A stretch of DNA of 53,658 nucleotides, from contig JAWVEV010000123.1 of assembly GCA_033856535.1 (NCBI GenBank), positions 1 to 53,658 of the forward strand, read 5' to 3'. A program made the translations under genes and the position numbers. Under the pieces are notes generated by a model. That model saw only the letters and a program-made list of their open reading frames with translations, was not told the DNA's origin and ran no database searches. Origin of the DNA: JAWVEV01 sp033856535. Lineage in GTDB: Bacteria; Actinomycetota; Thermoleophilia; Miltoncostaeales; Miltoncostaeaceae. This document shows, one piece after another, positions 32,559 through 40,714 of the stretch. The number at the start of each line of letters is the position of its first letter. The stretch's first letter is position 1.

Positions 32559-33326
32559 ATGGCGGGCGAGGGGCCGCCGGTCCTGCTGCTCCACGGCCTG
32601 ACCGCCACGCGGCGCTACGTCGTGCACGGCTCGCGCGCGATCGAGCGCTCGGGCCGGCGGGTGATCGCCTACGACGCCCGCGGGCACGGCGAGTCCAGCC
32701 GCGCCCCGGGCCCGCCGGACTACGCCTACACGGAGCTGGTGGCCGACGCGCTGGCAGTCCTCGACGCCGCCGGCGTCGAGCGGGCGGCGCTGGTGGGCCA
32801 GTCGATGGGCTCGGCGACCGCGATCGGCCTTGCCCTCGCCCACCCGGAGCGGGTGTCGGCGCTGGTGGTCATCACGCCGGCGCACCTCGGCGCCCCGAGC
32901 GCCGACCTCCGCAGGTGGGACGCGCTGGCCGATGGCCTGGAGCGGGGCGGCCCGGACGGCTTCCTGGCCGCGATGGGCCCGCCCACCGTGCCGGCCCGCT
33001 GGGCCGACACCGTCCTGACCGTGGTACGGCAGCGCCTGGAGCGCCACCGGGACCCGGCGGCGGTCGCCGACGCCCTGCGCGGCGTGCCCCGCTCGGCCGC
33101 CTTCGACGGCCTGGACGCCCTGGCCGAGGTCGCCGTGCCGACCCTGGTGGTGGCCAGCCGCGACGAGGTGGATCCGGACCACCCGATGGCCGTGGCCCGC
33201 GAGTACGCGGCGCGCATCCCCGACGTGCGGATGACGGTCGAGGATGCCGGCGAGTCCCCCCTGGCCTGGCGCGGCGGCCGCCTGTCGGAGGCGGTCGTGG
33301 ACCTCCTGGAGGAGGCGGGCGCCTGA
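32559..33326 (+). CDS. Alpha/beta-fold hydrolase
   Basis: This serine hydrolase shows the HGLTATRRYV oxyanion region, YDARGHGESS and the nucleophile elbow GQSMGSA. A late acid lies in VVASRDEVDPDH. The expected C-terminal catalytic His is not obvious in the last 40 residues (EDAGESPLAW), so activity is uncertain. From the ATG at 32559 it has 255 residues, but the first strand LRVARGGVAIEGEM lies upstream. A CTG at 32493, overlapping the preceding TGA as CTGA, would restore it. The gene is followed closely by the acylphosphatase gene. The substrate cannot be told. Confidence 0.85.
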   Translation: MAGEGPPVLLLHGLTATRRYVVHGSRAIERSGRRVIAYDARGHGESSRAPGPPDYAYTELVADALAVLDAAGVERAALVGQSMGSATAIGLALAHPERVSALVVITPAHLGAPSADLRRWDALADGLERGGPDGFLAAMGPPTVPARWADTVLTVVRQRLERHRDPAAVADALRGVPRSAAFDGLDALAEVAVPTLVVASRDEVDPDHPMAVAREYAARIPDVRMTVEDAGESPLAWRGGRLSEAVVDLLEEAGA

Positions 33327-33334
33327 GCGGGCAG

Positions 33335-33598
33335 GTGCGCCGACGCGCGATCGTGCGCGGCCTGGTCCAGGGCGTCTACTTCCGGGACACGGCGAGGGAG
33401 GCGGCCGAGGCGCACGGCGTGACGGGCTGGGCGGCCAACCTGCCCGACGGGACGGTGGAGCTGGTCCTGGAGGGCGCCCCGGAGGACGTGGAGGCGGTGC
33501 TGACGGTGGCCCGAAGGGGGCCGCCGGACGCCCACGTGACGGGAATCGAGGTAGCTGAAGAGCCTGTCGAGTCCCTGAGCGGCTTCCGGGTGCTTTAG
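33335..33598 (+). CDS. acyP: Acylphosphatase
   Basis: Acylphosphatase hydrolyses acyl phosphates. The 87-residue protein has the catalytic Arg in VQGVYFRDTAREAA and the catalytic Asn in WAANLPDGTVEL, and ends SLSGFRVL as is usual. The GTG at 33335 begins MRRRAIVRG. A CTG at 33323 overlapping the hydrolase stop has a better-spaced GGAGGAGG and could be the real start. It is convergent with tyrA, and the two stops overlap by 4 bp. The link between an acylphosphatase and the PlsX product acyl-phosphate is only a thought. Confidence 0.93.
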   Translation: MRRRAIVRGLVQGVYFRDTAREAAEAHGVTGWAANLPDGTVELVLEGAPEDVEAVLTVARRGPPDAHVTGIEVAEEPVESLSGFRVL

Positions 33599-34662
33599 GC
33601 CGGAGCCGGAACGGCTCCGGCCCGGTACCCGCGCCCTTCGACCAACTCCACGGCCCTCCGGGCGGCCTCCTCCCCCGAGACGACGAGGGCGAGCTCGCCC
33701 TCCTCGCCGGAGACGCCCGGCCGGAGCAGGAGGTCCTCGATGTTGATGTGCGCGTGCCCCAGGGCGGTCGCGATCTCCGAGATCGCGCCCGGCCGGTTCG
33801 GCACCGCCACCGTGATGCGCCACGGCTCGCCGGCGTCGACGCGGCCGGCGGCGCGCAGACGCTCGCGGCCCTCGGCGGCCTCGGCCACGAAGTCCTGGAG
33901 CCACTGCCGATCGCGCGCGGCCAGCGCCCGCTCGGCCTCGCCCAGCCGGCCGGCGTAGGCGCGGATCGCCTCCAGCACCGCGTCGCGGTTGGCCAGCAGG
34001 ATGTCCGCCCAGAGCGGCGGGTTCGCGCCGGCGACGCGGGTGAGGTCGCCGAACGACGGTCCGGCCGACCGCAGCGCCTCGCGCCCGCCGGGGGCGGTGT
34101 CGGCAGCCTGGTTCACCAGCGCGGCGGCGAGGACGTGCGGCAGGTGCGAGACCAGCGCCATCAGCCGGTCGTGCACCCGGGCCTCGATCGCCACCGGCCG
34201 GGCGCCGAGCGTCGCCACCAGCCCGTGCAGGCGCTCGAACAGGTCCGACCGGGCCTCGGCGGCCGGCGTCAGGAACCAGGTCGCGCCCTGGAAGAGGTCG
34301 CTGCGCGCGAAGGCGACGCCGGTGCGCTCGCCGCCGCAGATCGGGTGCCCGCCGATGAAGCGCTCGCGCTCGCCGGGCTCGAGGGCCGCGAGCACGCCGG
34401 CCTTGGCCGAGCCGACGTCGCTCACCAGGCACTCGGGGCCCGACGCGGCCAGCGCGCGGCGCGCGACCGCGGCCACCTCTCCCACCGGGGTCGCCAGGAA
34501 GACCGCGTCCGCGCCGTCGGCCGCCTCCTCGATCGAGGCGGCGGCGTGCGTGATCGCGCCCACGGCGGCGCCGACCCGCAGCGCCTCCGGGTCCGGGTCG
34601 ACCCCGCGGACCTCGCGCACGCCCGCCCGGCCCCGCAGCGCGAGGCCGAGCGAGCCGCCCAT
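33595..34662 (-). CDS. tyrA: Prephenate dehydrogenase with ACT domain (N-terminus incomplete)
   Basis: TyrA oxidises prephenate toward tyrosine. GSAKAGVLAAL, the GGHPICGGERTG loop and SHLPHVLAAAL with the catalytic His are present. The C-terminal ACT domain (about residues 270-350, WRITVAVPNRPGAISEIATA) suggests feedback regulation by tyrosine. The NAD-binding motif VAVVGVGLMGGSLGLAL straddles the first ATG (34662), so the true protein must begin upstream. No ATG, GTG, TTG or CTG exists in that frame between the ATG and an upstream stop. One extra C in the CCCCCC run at 34693-34698 would join it to a CTGA overlap with aroF. The length from 34662 is 355 residues. Confidence 0.88.
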   Translation of the reverse strand: MGGSLGLALRGRAGVREVRGVDPDPEALRVGAAVGAITHAAASIEEAADGADAVFLATPVGEVAAVARRALAASGPECLVSDVGSAKAGVLAALEPGERERFIGGHPICGGERTGVAFARSDLFQGATWFLTPAAEARSDLFERLHGLVATLGARPVAIEARVHDRLMALVSHLPHVLAAALVNQAADTAPGGREALRSAGPSFGDLTRVAGANPPLWADILLANRDAVLEAIRAYAGRLGEAERALAARDRQWLQDFVAEAAEGRERLRAAGRVDAGEPWRITVAVPNRPGAISEIATALGHAHINIEDLLLRPGVSGEEGELALVVSGEEAARRAVELVEGRGYRAGAVPAPA

Positions 34663-34702
34663 CAGCCCGACGCCGACGACGGCGACCGGGCCGGGGGGCG
34701 GA

Positions 34703-35749
34703 TCAGGCGACGGCGGCGACCGGCTCGGCGCCCGCCATGACCTTGCCCATCAGGTCCACGCAGCGACGGATGTCGGCGACCCAGGCGGCGAAGGTCTGCG
34801 CGTGGAGGGCCTGCGGCCCGTCGCAGAGGGCGGTCTCGGGCGCGGGGTGGACCTCGACGATCAGCCCGTCGGCGCCGGCCATGACGGCGGCGCGGGCCAT
34901 CGGGAGGATGTACTCGCGGCGGCCGGCGGCGTGCGACGGGTCGACGATCACCGGCAGGCTGGAGAGGCTCTTGGCGACGACCACCGCCGAGATGTCGAGC
35001 GTCGAGCGCGTCGCGGTCTCGAAGGTGCGGATGCCGCGCTCGCAGAGCACGATCCGGTCGTTGCCCTCGCGCGCGATGTACTCGGCCGAGAGCAGCCACT
35101 CCTCGATCGTCGACGACAGGCCGCGCTTCAGCAGGATGGCCCGGTCGGTGCGGCCGACCTCGCGCAGCAGGTCGAAGTTCTGCATGTTGCGGGCGCCGAG
35201 CTGGATCATGTCGGCGACCTCGAGCACGTCCTCCACCTGGCGGGCGTCCATGAGCTCGGTGACCACCGGCAGCCCGGTCTCCTCGCGCGCCTCGGCCAGG
35301 ATCTCGAGGCCCGGCTTGCCGAGGCCCGAGAAGGCGTAGGGCGAGGTGCGCGGCGTGTAGGCGCCGCCGCGCAGCAGGCCGGCGCCGGCCGCCTTGACCG
35401 CGCGGGCGGTGGTGAGCGTCTGCTCGCGCGACTCGACCGCGCAGGGGCCGGCGATCAGGCCGAAGCTGCCCCCGCCGAAGACCCTGCCGTCGACCTCCAC
35501 CCGGCCGTCGTGGCCGCGGAAGTCGCTGGAGACGAGCTTGTAGGGCTTCAGGATCGGGACGACCTTCTCGACGCCCGGCTCGCCCTCGAGGGCGAGCGAG
35601 GCGACCAGCTCGCGGTCGTCGCCGATCGCGCCGATGACGGTCACGAACTCGCCGCGGGAGGGGTGCGCCTTCGCGCCCGCCTGCTCGATCCGCTCGATCA
35701 CGTGCTGGATCTGCGCCTCGGTGGCGCCCTCCTGCATGACGATCATCAT
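34703..35749 (-). CDS. aroF: 3-deoxy-7-phosphoheptulonate synthase (type I-beta, with N-terminal regulatory domain)
   Basis: This enzyme joins PEP and erythrose 4-phosphate, the first step of aromatic synthesis. Residues 1-75 form the ferredoxin-like regulatory domain (MMIVMQEGATEAQIQHVIER onward) seen in Thermotoga-type DAHP synthases. The catalytic barrel follows, with IAGPCAVESREQ (metal Cys), LRGGAYTPRTSPYAF, LLKRGLSSTIEEW and VDPSHAAGRREY. The ATG overlaps the hisC stop by 4 nt (ATGA). Grouping with tyrA suggests control by tyrosine or prephenate. The length is 348 residues. Confidence 0.96.
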   Translation of the reverse strand: MMIVMQEGATEAQIQHVIERIEQAGAKAHPSRGEFVTVIGAIGDDRELVASLALEGEPGVEKVVPILKPYKLVSSDFRGHDGRVEVDGRVFGGGSFGLIAGPCAVESREQTLTTARAVKAAGAGLLRGGAYTPRTSPYAFSGLGKPGLEILAEAREETGLPVVTELMDARQVEDVLEVADMIQLGARNMQNFDLLREVGRTDRAILLKRGLSSTIEEWLLSAEYIAREGNDRIVLCERGIRTFETATRSTLDISAVVVAKSLSSLPVIVDPSHAAGRREYILPMARAAVMAGADGLIVEVHPAPETALCDGPQALHAQTFAAWVADIRRCVDLMGKVMAGAEPVAAVA

Positions 35750-36885
35750 GTTTCGGCCCGTCCTGTCGGGGTTGGCGTGACCCGCCCCGCCAAGGTGGCC
35801 AGGGCGTCGAGGAGCGCAGTGTTCTCGTCGGGAAGCCCGATGGAGACCCGGAGGCGCCCTGGGCACCCCAGCGCGGCGCCATCGCGGACGATGACACCCA
35901 GGCGCAGGAGCTGCTCGTGGACGGCAGATGGGTCGGACCCCAGCCTAGCGTCTGGAGATACCAGGAGAAAGTTGGCCTGACTGGGGACCCGGGCGATGCC
36001 CAGCGCGTCGAGCCCGGCCTCGACCCGCGCGCGCTCCTCCACGAGCACGGCGGTGCGCCTGGCGAGCTCGCCCGGGTGGCGCAGGCTCTCGAGCGCCGCC
36101 GCCTGGCCCAGCGCGTTGGTGTTGAAGGGCTGGCGGACCGCGTCGATGGCGTCGATCCAGCCGGCGCCGCCGATCCCGTAGCCCACCCGCAGGCCGCACA
36201 GGCCGTGGGCCTTGCTGAAGGTTCGGGTGACCAGCAGGTTGGGGCGCTCGCGCGCCAGCGACATCGTGCGCCCCGAGTCGGCGTCGGTCACGAAGTCGAC
36301 GTAGGCCTCGTCCACCAGCACCGCGAGGTCCTCGGGCAGGCCGTCGAGGAAGCGCTCGACCGCGTCGGCGCTCCGGCGCACACCGGTCGGGTTGTTCGGG
36401 TTGCAGACGATCACCAGCCGCGTCCGCTCGTCGACCGCCGCGGCCATCGCGTCGAGGTCGTGGCCCTCGTCGGGGGCCAGCGGCACGGCCACCGCCTCGG
36501 CGCCGGCGGCCGTCGCCAGGTGCGGGTAGAGCGCGAAGGACGGGTCGGCGTGGACCACGGTGGTCCCGGGGTCGAGCAGCGCCTGGCCGGCCATCAGGAT
36601 CAGCTCGCAGGAGCCGTTCCCGATCGTCACCTGCCCCGGCTCCACCCCGTGCAGCTCGGCCAGCGCGCGGCGCAGCGCCCGGGCGGCGCCGTCGGGGTAG
36701 CGGTTGAGCGCCCCCACCCCCTCCTCGATCACGCGCGCCACCTCGGGCAGCGGCGGGAAGGGGCTCTCGTTGGAGGCGAGCTTGACCGCCGACTCGAGCC
36801 CGAAGCGGGCCAGCACCTCGGCGGTGGTGAGCCCCGGCTCGTAGTGCGGGATGGCCGCGATGCGCGGCGAGGTCCGGATCGTCAC
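35746..36885 (-). CDS. hisC: Histidinol-phosphate / aromatic amino acid aminotransferase (HisC family)
   Basis: This PLP-dependent fold-type I aminotransferase has 379 residues. Motifs are KLASNESPFPPLPEV, the PLP-binding NPNNPTGVR and DEAYVDFV, and the PLP lysine in TRTFSKAHGLCGLRVGYGI. No other his gene is nearby, while aroF and tyrA overlap or follow it. It probably transaminates 4-hydroxyphenylpyruvate, with or instead of histidinol phosphate. The GTG follows a -10-like TACCAT at 8 nt, consistent with a leaderless transcript. It is divergent from nadB. Confidence 0.93.
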   Translation of the reverse strand: MTIRTSPRIAAIPHYEPGLTTAEVLARFGLESAVKLASNESPFPPLPEVARVIEEGVGALNRYPDGAARALRRALAELHGVEPGQVTIGNGSCELILMAGQALLDPGTTVVHADPSFALYPHLATAAGAEAVAVPLAPDEGHDLDAMAAAVDERTRLVIVCNPNNPTGVRRSADAVERFLDGLPEDLAVLVDEAYVDFVTDADSGRTMSLARERPNLLVTRTFSKAHGLCGLRVGYGIGGAGWIDAIDAVRQPFNTNALGQAAALESLRHPGELARRTAVLVEERARVEAGLDALGIARVPSQANFLLVSPDARLGSDPSAVHEQLLRLGVIVRDGAALGCPGRLRVSIGLPDENTALLDALATLAGRVTPTPTGRAET

Positions 36886-36893
36886 GGCCCAGG

Positions 36894-36899
36894 ATGGTA
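36894..36899 (-). promoter_or_regulatory. -10 element, leaderless start of hisC-aroF-tyrA
   Basis: Minus-strand TACCAT ends 8 nt before the hisC GTG. There is no ribosome binding site between them. Confidence 0.45.
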
Positions 36900-36926
36900 G
36901 GGGACCGGGCCATTTGGCCGCGCGGG

Positions 36927-37042
36927 GGCCGATCGGCCCGCGCCCGGGACCCCTTCCCGCCCCTCCGTCCCGCCTGTCGCAACACCCCCCGATCGGGGCA
37001 TTGTGGCGGCCGCCGGCTCCGCTATTGTCGCCTTGACGTCAA
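36927..37042. promoter_or_regulatory. Palindrome-rich hisC/nadB divergent region
   Basis: Three perfect palindromes lie in the 190-bp gap: GGCCGATCGGCC (36927-36938), CCCCGATCGGGG (36987-36998) and TTGACGTCAA (37033-37042). The last is about 33 bp upstream of the nadB ATG, in the most A+T-rich stretch, and could cover a -35. GGAGGA at 37064-37069 is the nadB ribosome binding site. These are candidate operators; the regulator is not identified. Confidence 0.4.
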
Positions 37043-37075
37043 TTCCGTCAGCATTTTCCGTCCGGAGGACAAGAA

Positions 37076-38695
37076 ATGCCGGAGCGAGTCGTGCGCGGGG
37101 AGGATACGGATCCGCTGATCGTGGTGGGCAGCGGGATCGCCGGCGCGCTCCTGGCGCTCCGCGCGGCCGCCCGCGGCCCGGTGGTTCTGGTGACCAAGGG
37201 CGAGCTCGGCGCGGGCAGCACGCGGGCCGCCCAGGGAGGGTTCTCGGCGGCGATCGCGGCCGACGACTCGCCCGAGCTCCACGTCGCGGACACCCTCGCG
37301 GCCGGCGCCGGCCTGTGCGATCCCGCCGCGGTGCGCCGGATCTGTGCCGAGGGCCCGGCCCGGGTGGCCGACCTGACGGCGCGCGGCGTGCGCTTCGACC
37401 GCGACGGCGACGCCCTGGCCCTCGCCCGCGAGGGCGCCCACTCGGCCGCCCGGGTGGTCCACGCCGGCGGCGACGCCACCGGCGCGCACATCTCCGCCGC
37501 CCTGGTCGCCGGCCTCCGGGCGCACCCGGGCATCCGGGTCGCCGAGAGCGAGATCGCGCTGGACCTCGTGGTGCGCGACGGCCGGGCCGCCGGCCTGCGC
37601 ACGCGCGACGCCGCGGGGCACGAGCGGGTCCGCGCGGCCTCGGCCGTCGCGCTCGCCGCCGGCGGCGCCGGCCACCTCTTCCTGCACACGACCAACCCGC
37701 TCGGCGCGACGGCCGACGGCCCCGCGCTGGCCGCCCGCGCGGGCGCCGCGCTCGCCGACCTCGAGATGGTCCAGTTCCACCCCACCGCGCTGGCCCTCGA
37801 CGCCTCCCCCCTCCCCCTGATCAGCGAAGCGGTCCGCGGCGAGGGCGCGTACCTGCGCGACGCCGCCGGCCGGCGCTTCATGCTCGACCTGCACCCGATG
37901 GCCGAGCTCGGCCCGCGCGACGTGGTGGCACGGGCCATCGCGCGCCAGGCCACGCTCGACGGCGTCCCGGTGCGGCTCGACCTGCGCCACCTCGACCCGA
38001 CGCAGGTCCGGCGGCGCTTCCCGACGATCGCCGCCTCATGCGCCGCGCACGGCCTCGACCTGGCGCGCGACCTGATCCCGGTCACGCCGGCCGCCCACTA
38101 CGCGATCGGCGGCGTCCTGGCCGACCTGGCCGGGCGCACCACCGTGCCGGGGCTCTTCGCGATCGGCGAGTGCGCCGCCACCGGCGTCCACGGCGCCAAC
38201 CGGCTCGCGTCGAACAGCCTGCTGGAGGGGGCGGTGATGGCCGTCGAGGCCGCCGCCGCCCTGGCCGCCGGGATCGACGACTGGCCCGCCCCCGCCGGCC
38301 TGCTCGCCGGGCCCGCCCAGCGGGTCGCGGGGCCCGCCGGGCGGGCGGGGACGCTCGAGACCGATGCGGCCGTCGTCCGGGCGGCGATCCAGCGCACCAT
38401 GTGGGGCGACGTGGGCGTCGAGCGCGACGCCGAGGGCCTGGCGGACGCCCGCCACACCCTCGCCGCCATCCCGCCCTGCGCCGACCCCGAGACCGAGAGC
38501 CTGCGCGAGATGGCGCTCGCCACCGCCGTCGCCGCCGAGTTCCGCTCCGAGAGCCGCGGCGCCCACTTCCGCCGCGACCAGCCCGATGCCGACCCCGCCC
38601 AGGCGCGCCGCGTCGCCTGGATCGCGGGCGTCCCCCACCCCCTCGAGCCCGCCGCCCGCAGGCGCCGGGCGCTCGCCGCCAAGGAGGCCGCGTGA
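37076..38695 (+). CDS. nadB: L-aspartate oxidase
   Basis: NadB oxidises aspartate to iminoaspartate using FAD, the first step of de novo NAD synthesis. The 539-residue flavoprotein has IVVGSGIAGALLALRAA, STRAAQGGFSAA, the HPTALAL active-site region and FAIGECAATGVHGANRLASN. The C-terminal helical domain is complete. The ATG has GGAGGA at ideal spacing. It overlaps nadA by GTGA, so iminoaspartate can pass to NadA in a co-made complex. Confidence 0.97.
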   Translation: MPERVVRGEDTDPLIVVGSGIAGALLALRAAARGPVVLVTKGELGAGSTRAAQGGFSAAIAADDSPELHVADTLAAGAGLCDPAAVRRICAEGPARVADLTARGVRFDRDGDALALAREGAHSAARVVHAGGDATGAHISAALVAGLRAHPGIRVAESEIALDLVVRDGRAAGLRTRDAAGHERVRAASAVALAAGGAGHLFLHTTNPLGATADGPALAARAGAALADLEMVQFHPTALALDASPLPLISEAVRGEGAYLRDAAGRRFMLDLHPMAELGPRDVVARAIARQATLDGVPVRLDLRHLDPTQVRRRFPTIAASCAAHGLDLARDLIPVTPAAHYAIGGVLADLAGRTTVPGLFAIGECAATGVHGANRLASNSLLEGAVMAVEAAAALAAGIDDWPAPAGLLAGPAQRVAGPAGRAGTLETDAAVVRAAIQRTMWGDVGVERDAEGLADARHTLAAIPPCADPETESLREMALATAVAAEFRSESRGAHFRRDQPDADPAQARRVAWIAGVPHPLEPAARRRRALAAKEAA

Positions 38696-39795
38696 CCACC
38701 GCCACCCTCGTACCCAGCTGCGCGCCCGCCCTCGAGGCGGCGCCCCAGGCCGAGCTGCGCGAGCGCGCGTGGGCGGCCCGGCGGGCGCTCGGCGAGCGCG
38801 CGGTGATCCTGGGTCACCACTACCAGAAGGACGAGGTCATCGAGTTCGCCGACATCACCGGCGACTCGTTCCTCCTGGCCCGGCGCGGCGCCGCGGCCAC
38901 CGAGGCGGAGCTGCTGGTCTTCCTCGGCGTCTACTTCATGGCCGAGGCCGCCGACGTGCTGTCGGCCCCACACCAGCGGGTGGTGCTGCCGGATCTCGGC
39001 GCCGGCTGCCACCTGGCCGAGTGCGCGGACATCTTCACGGTGCGCGACGCCTGGGAGCAGATGACGGCGGCGCTCCCCGGCAAGCGGGTCGTCCCGCTCA
39101 CCTACATGAACTCCGGCGCGGACCTGAAGGCGTTCGTGGGCGAGCACGGCGGCGCGGTCTGCACCTCGGGCAACGCGGAGACGGCCTTCCGCTGGGCGCT
39201 CTCCGAGGGCGACGCGGTCTTCTTCTTCCCGGACGAGCACCTGGGCCGCAACACGGCCTGCCGGCTGGGCTTCGCGCCGGACGCCGGCCTGGTGTGGGAC
39301 GCCCGGCGCGCCGAGCTCGGCGGCATCGACGCCCGCGCCCTGGCCGAGACTCAGATCATCCTCTGGAAGGGGTTCTGCAACGTCCACACGACGTTCACCG
39401 TCGGCCAGATCGACGCCGCGCGCGCCGCGGACCCGGACGTGCGGGTGATCGTGCACCCGGAATGCCCGCGCCCGGTGGTCGAGGCCGCCGACGAGGACGG
39501 CAGCACCGAGCACATCATCCGGCGCTGCGAGGAGCTCCCCGCCGGCAGCTCGATCGTCATCGGGACCGACTGGAACCTGGTGAACCGGCTGCGCCTGCGC
39601 CATCTGGACAAGACGATCGCCTGCCTCAACGAGCACATCTGCCCGTGCGTGACCATGAACCGGATCGACCTGGCCAAGCTCACCTGGTGCCTGGAGACGC
39701 TGGCGGCCGGCGAGGTCGTCAACGTCGTGACGGTCGACGAGGAGATGGCCCGCTGGGGCCGCGTCGCGCTCGACCGGATGCTCGCCCTGGCGTGA
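38692..39795 (+). CDS. nadA: Quinolinate synthase
   Basis: NadA condenses iminoaspartate and dihydroxyacetone phosphate to quinolinate with a [4Fe-4S] cluster. The 367-residue protein has ILGHHYQKDEVIEFAD, FLGVYFMAEAADVL, MNSGADLKAF, and WKGFCNVHTTFTV. Candidate cluster cysteines are in GAGCHLAECAD, AVCTSGNAE and HICPCVTMN. The GTG overlaps nadB and has AAGGAGG upstream. The cluster makes the enzyme oxygen-sensitive. Confidence 0.97.
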   Translation: MTTATLVPSCAPALEAAPQAELRERAWAARRALGERAVILGHHYQKDEVIEFADITGDSFLLARRGAAATEAELLVFLGVYFMAEAADVLSAPHQRVVLPDLGAGCHLAECADIFTVRDAWEQMTAALPGKRVVPLTYMNSGADLKAFVGEHGGAVCTSGNAETAFRWALSEGDAVFFFPDEHLGRNTACRLGFAPDAGLVWDARRAELGGIDARALAETQIILWKGFCNVHTTFTVGQIDAARAADPDVRVIVHPECPRPVVEAADEDGSTEHIIRRCEELPAGSSIVIGTDWNLVNRLRLRHLDKTIACLNEHICPCVTMNRIDLAKLTWCLETLAAGEVVNVVTVDEEMARWGRVALDRMLALA

Positions 39796-40604
39796 CGCTC
39801 CAGGAGCTCGTCGCCGCCGCGCTGGCCGAGGACCTGGGCGATCGCGGCGACGTCACCTCGACCCTGCTGGTGCCCGAGCACGCCCGCGCCGAGGCGCGGC
39901 TGGCGGCCCGGTCGCCCGGGGTGCTGGCGGGACGCGCCGCCGGCGAGGAGGTGCTCCGCCAGACCGGCTGCGCGGGCCAGTGGCTCGCGTCGGATGGCGA
40001 CGCACTGGGTCCCGGCCAGGTGGTGGCGGTCATCCGCGGGCCGGCGCGGGCGGTGCTGGTGGCCGAGCGCACGCTGCTGAACTTCTGCTGCCGGCTGTCG
40101 GGCATCGCGACGCTGACGGCCCGGTACGTCGCGGCCTGCGCGCCGGTGGCCGTGCTCGACACGCGCAAGACCACCCCGGGCTGGCGGGCGCTGGAGAAGG
40201 CGGCGGTGCGCGCCGGCGGCGGGGTCAACCACCGCATCGGGCTCTACGACCGCGTGCTGGTGAAGGACAACCACCTGGCGCTGGCCGGCGCCGGCCTGGA
40301 GGAGGCGGTCGAGCGCGCGCGGCGCGAGCTGCCCGGCGTGCTGGTGGAGGTGGAGGCCGACGACCTGGAGGGCGTGCGCCGGGCCGTCGCGGCCGGCGTC
40401 GACTGGGTCCTGCTGGACAACATGACGCCGGACGAGATGCGCGCCGCCGCCGCGCGGACGGCCGGGCGGGCCAAGCTGGAGGCCTCCGGCGGAATGACCC
40501 TCGACGGCGCCCGGGCGGCCGCCGCGACCGGGGTCGACGCCGTGAGCGTCGGCGCCCTCACGCACTCCGCTCCGGCCCTCGACCTGGGGCTCGACATCGG
40601 CTGA
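39792..40604 (+). CDS. nadC: Nicotinate-nucleotide pyrophosphorylase [carboxylating]
   Basis: NadC turns quinolinate and PRPP into nicotinate mononucleotide, completing the operon's pathway. The 270-residue protein has DLGDRGDVTSTLLV, ERTLLNFCCRLSGIAT, LDTRKTTPGWRALEK, GGVNHRIGLYDRVLVKDNH, and the C-terminal LEASGGMTLDGA with SVGALTHSAPALDLGLDI. The GTG overlaps the nadA stop (GTGA). About 110 nt without genes follow. Confidence 0.97.
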   Translation: MTLQELVAAALAEDLGDRGDVTSTLLVPEHARAEARLAARSPGVLAGRAAGEEVLRQTGCAGQWLASDGDALGPGQVVAVIRGPARAVLVAERTLLNFCCRLSGIATLTARYVAACAPVAVLDTRKTTPGWRALEKAAVRAGGGVNHRIGLYDRVLVKDNHLALAGAGLEEAVERARRELPGVLVEVEADDLEGVRRAVAAGVDWVLLDNMTPDEMRAAAARTAGRAKLEASGGMTLDGARAAAATGVDAVSVGALTHSAPALDLGLDIG

Positions 40605-40714
40605 GCCGTGGCCGCGAAAGGTCCCCACCCGCCCGCCAAGCTCCCGCCAAGGTTGCGACAAGGGCCCTGATGGATGCTCGCCCCGTCCCTTCTGACGGCG
40701 CGAGGAGCATCCCG

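Noticed and set aside
37003..39795. A 930-codon frame that would fuse upstream sequence to nadA
   Set aside because: The first part is antisense to nothing known and out of frame with nadB. NadA starts at GTG 38692.
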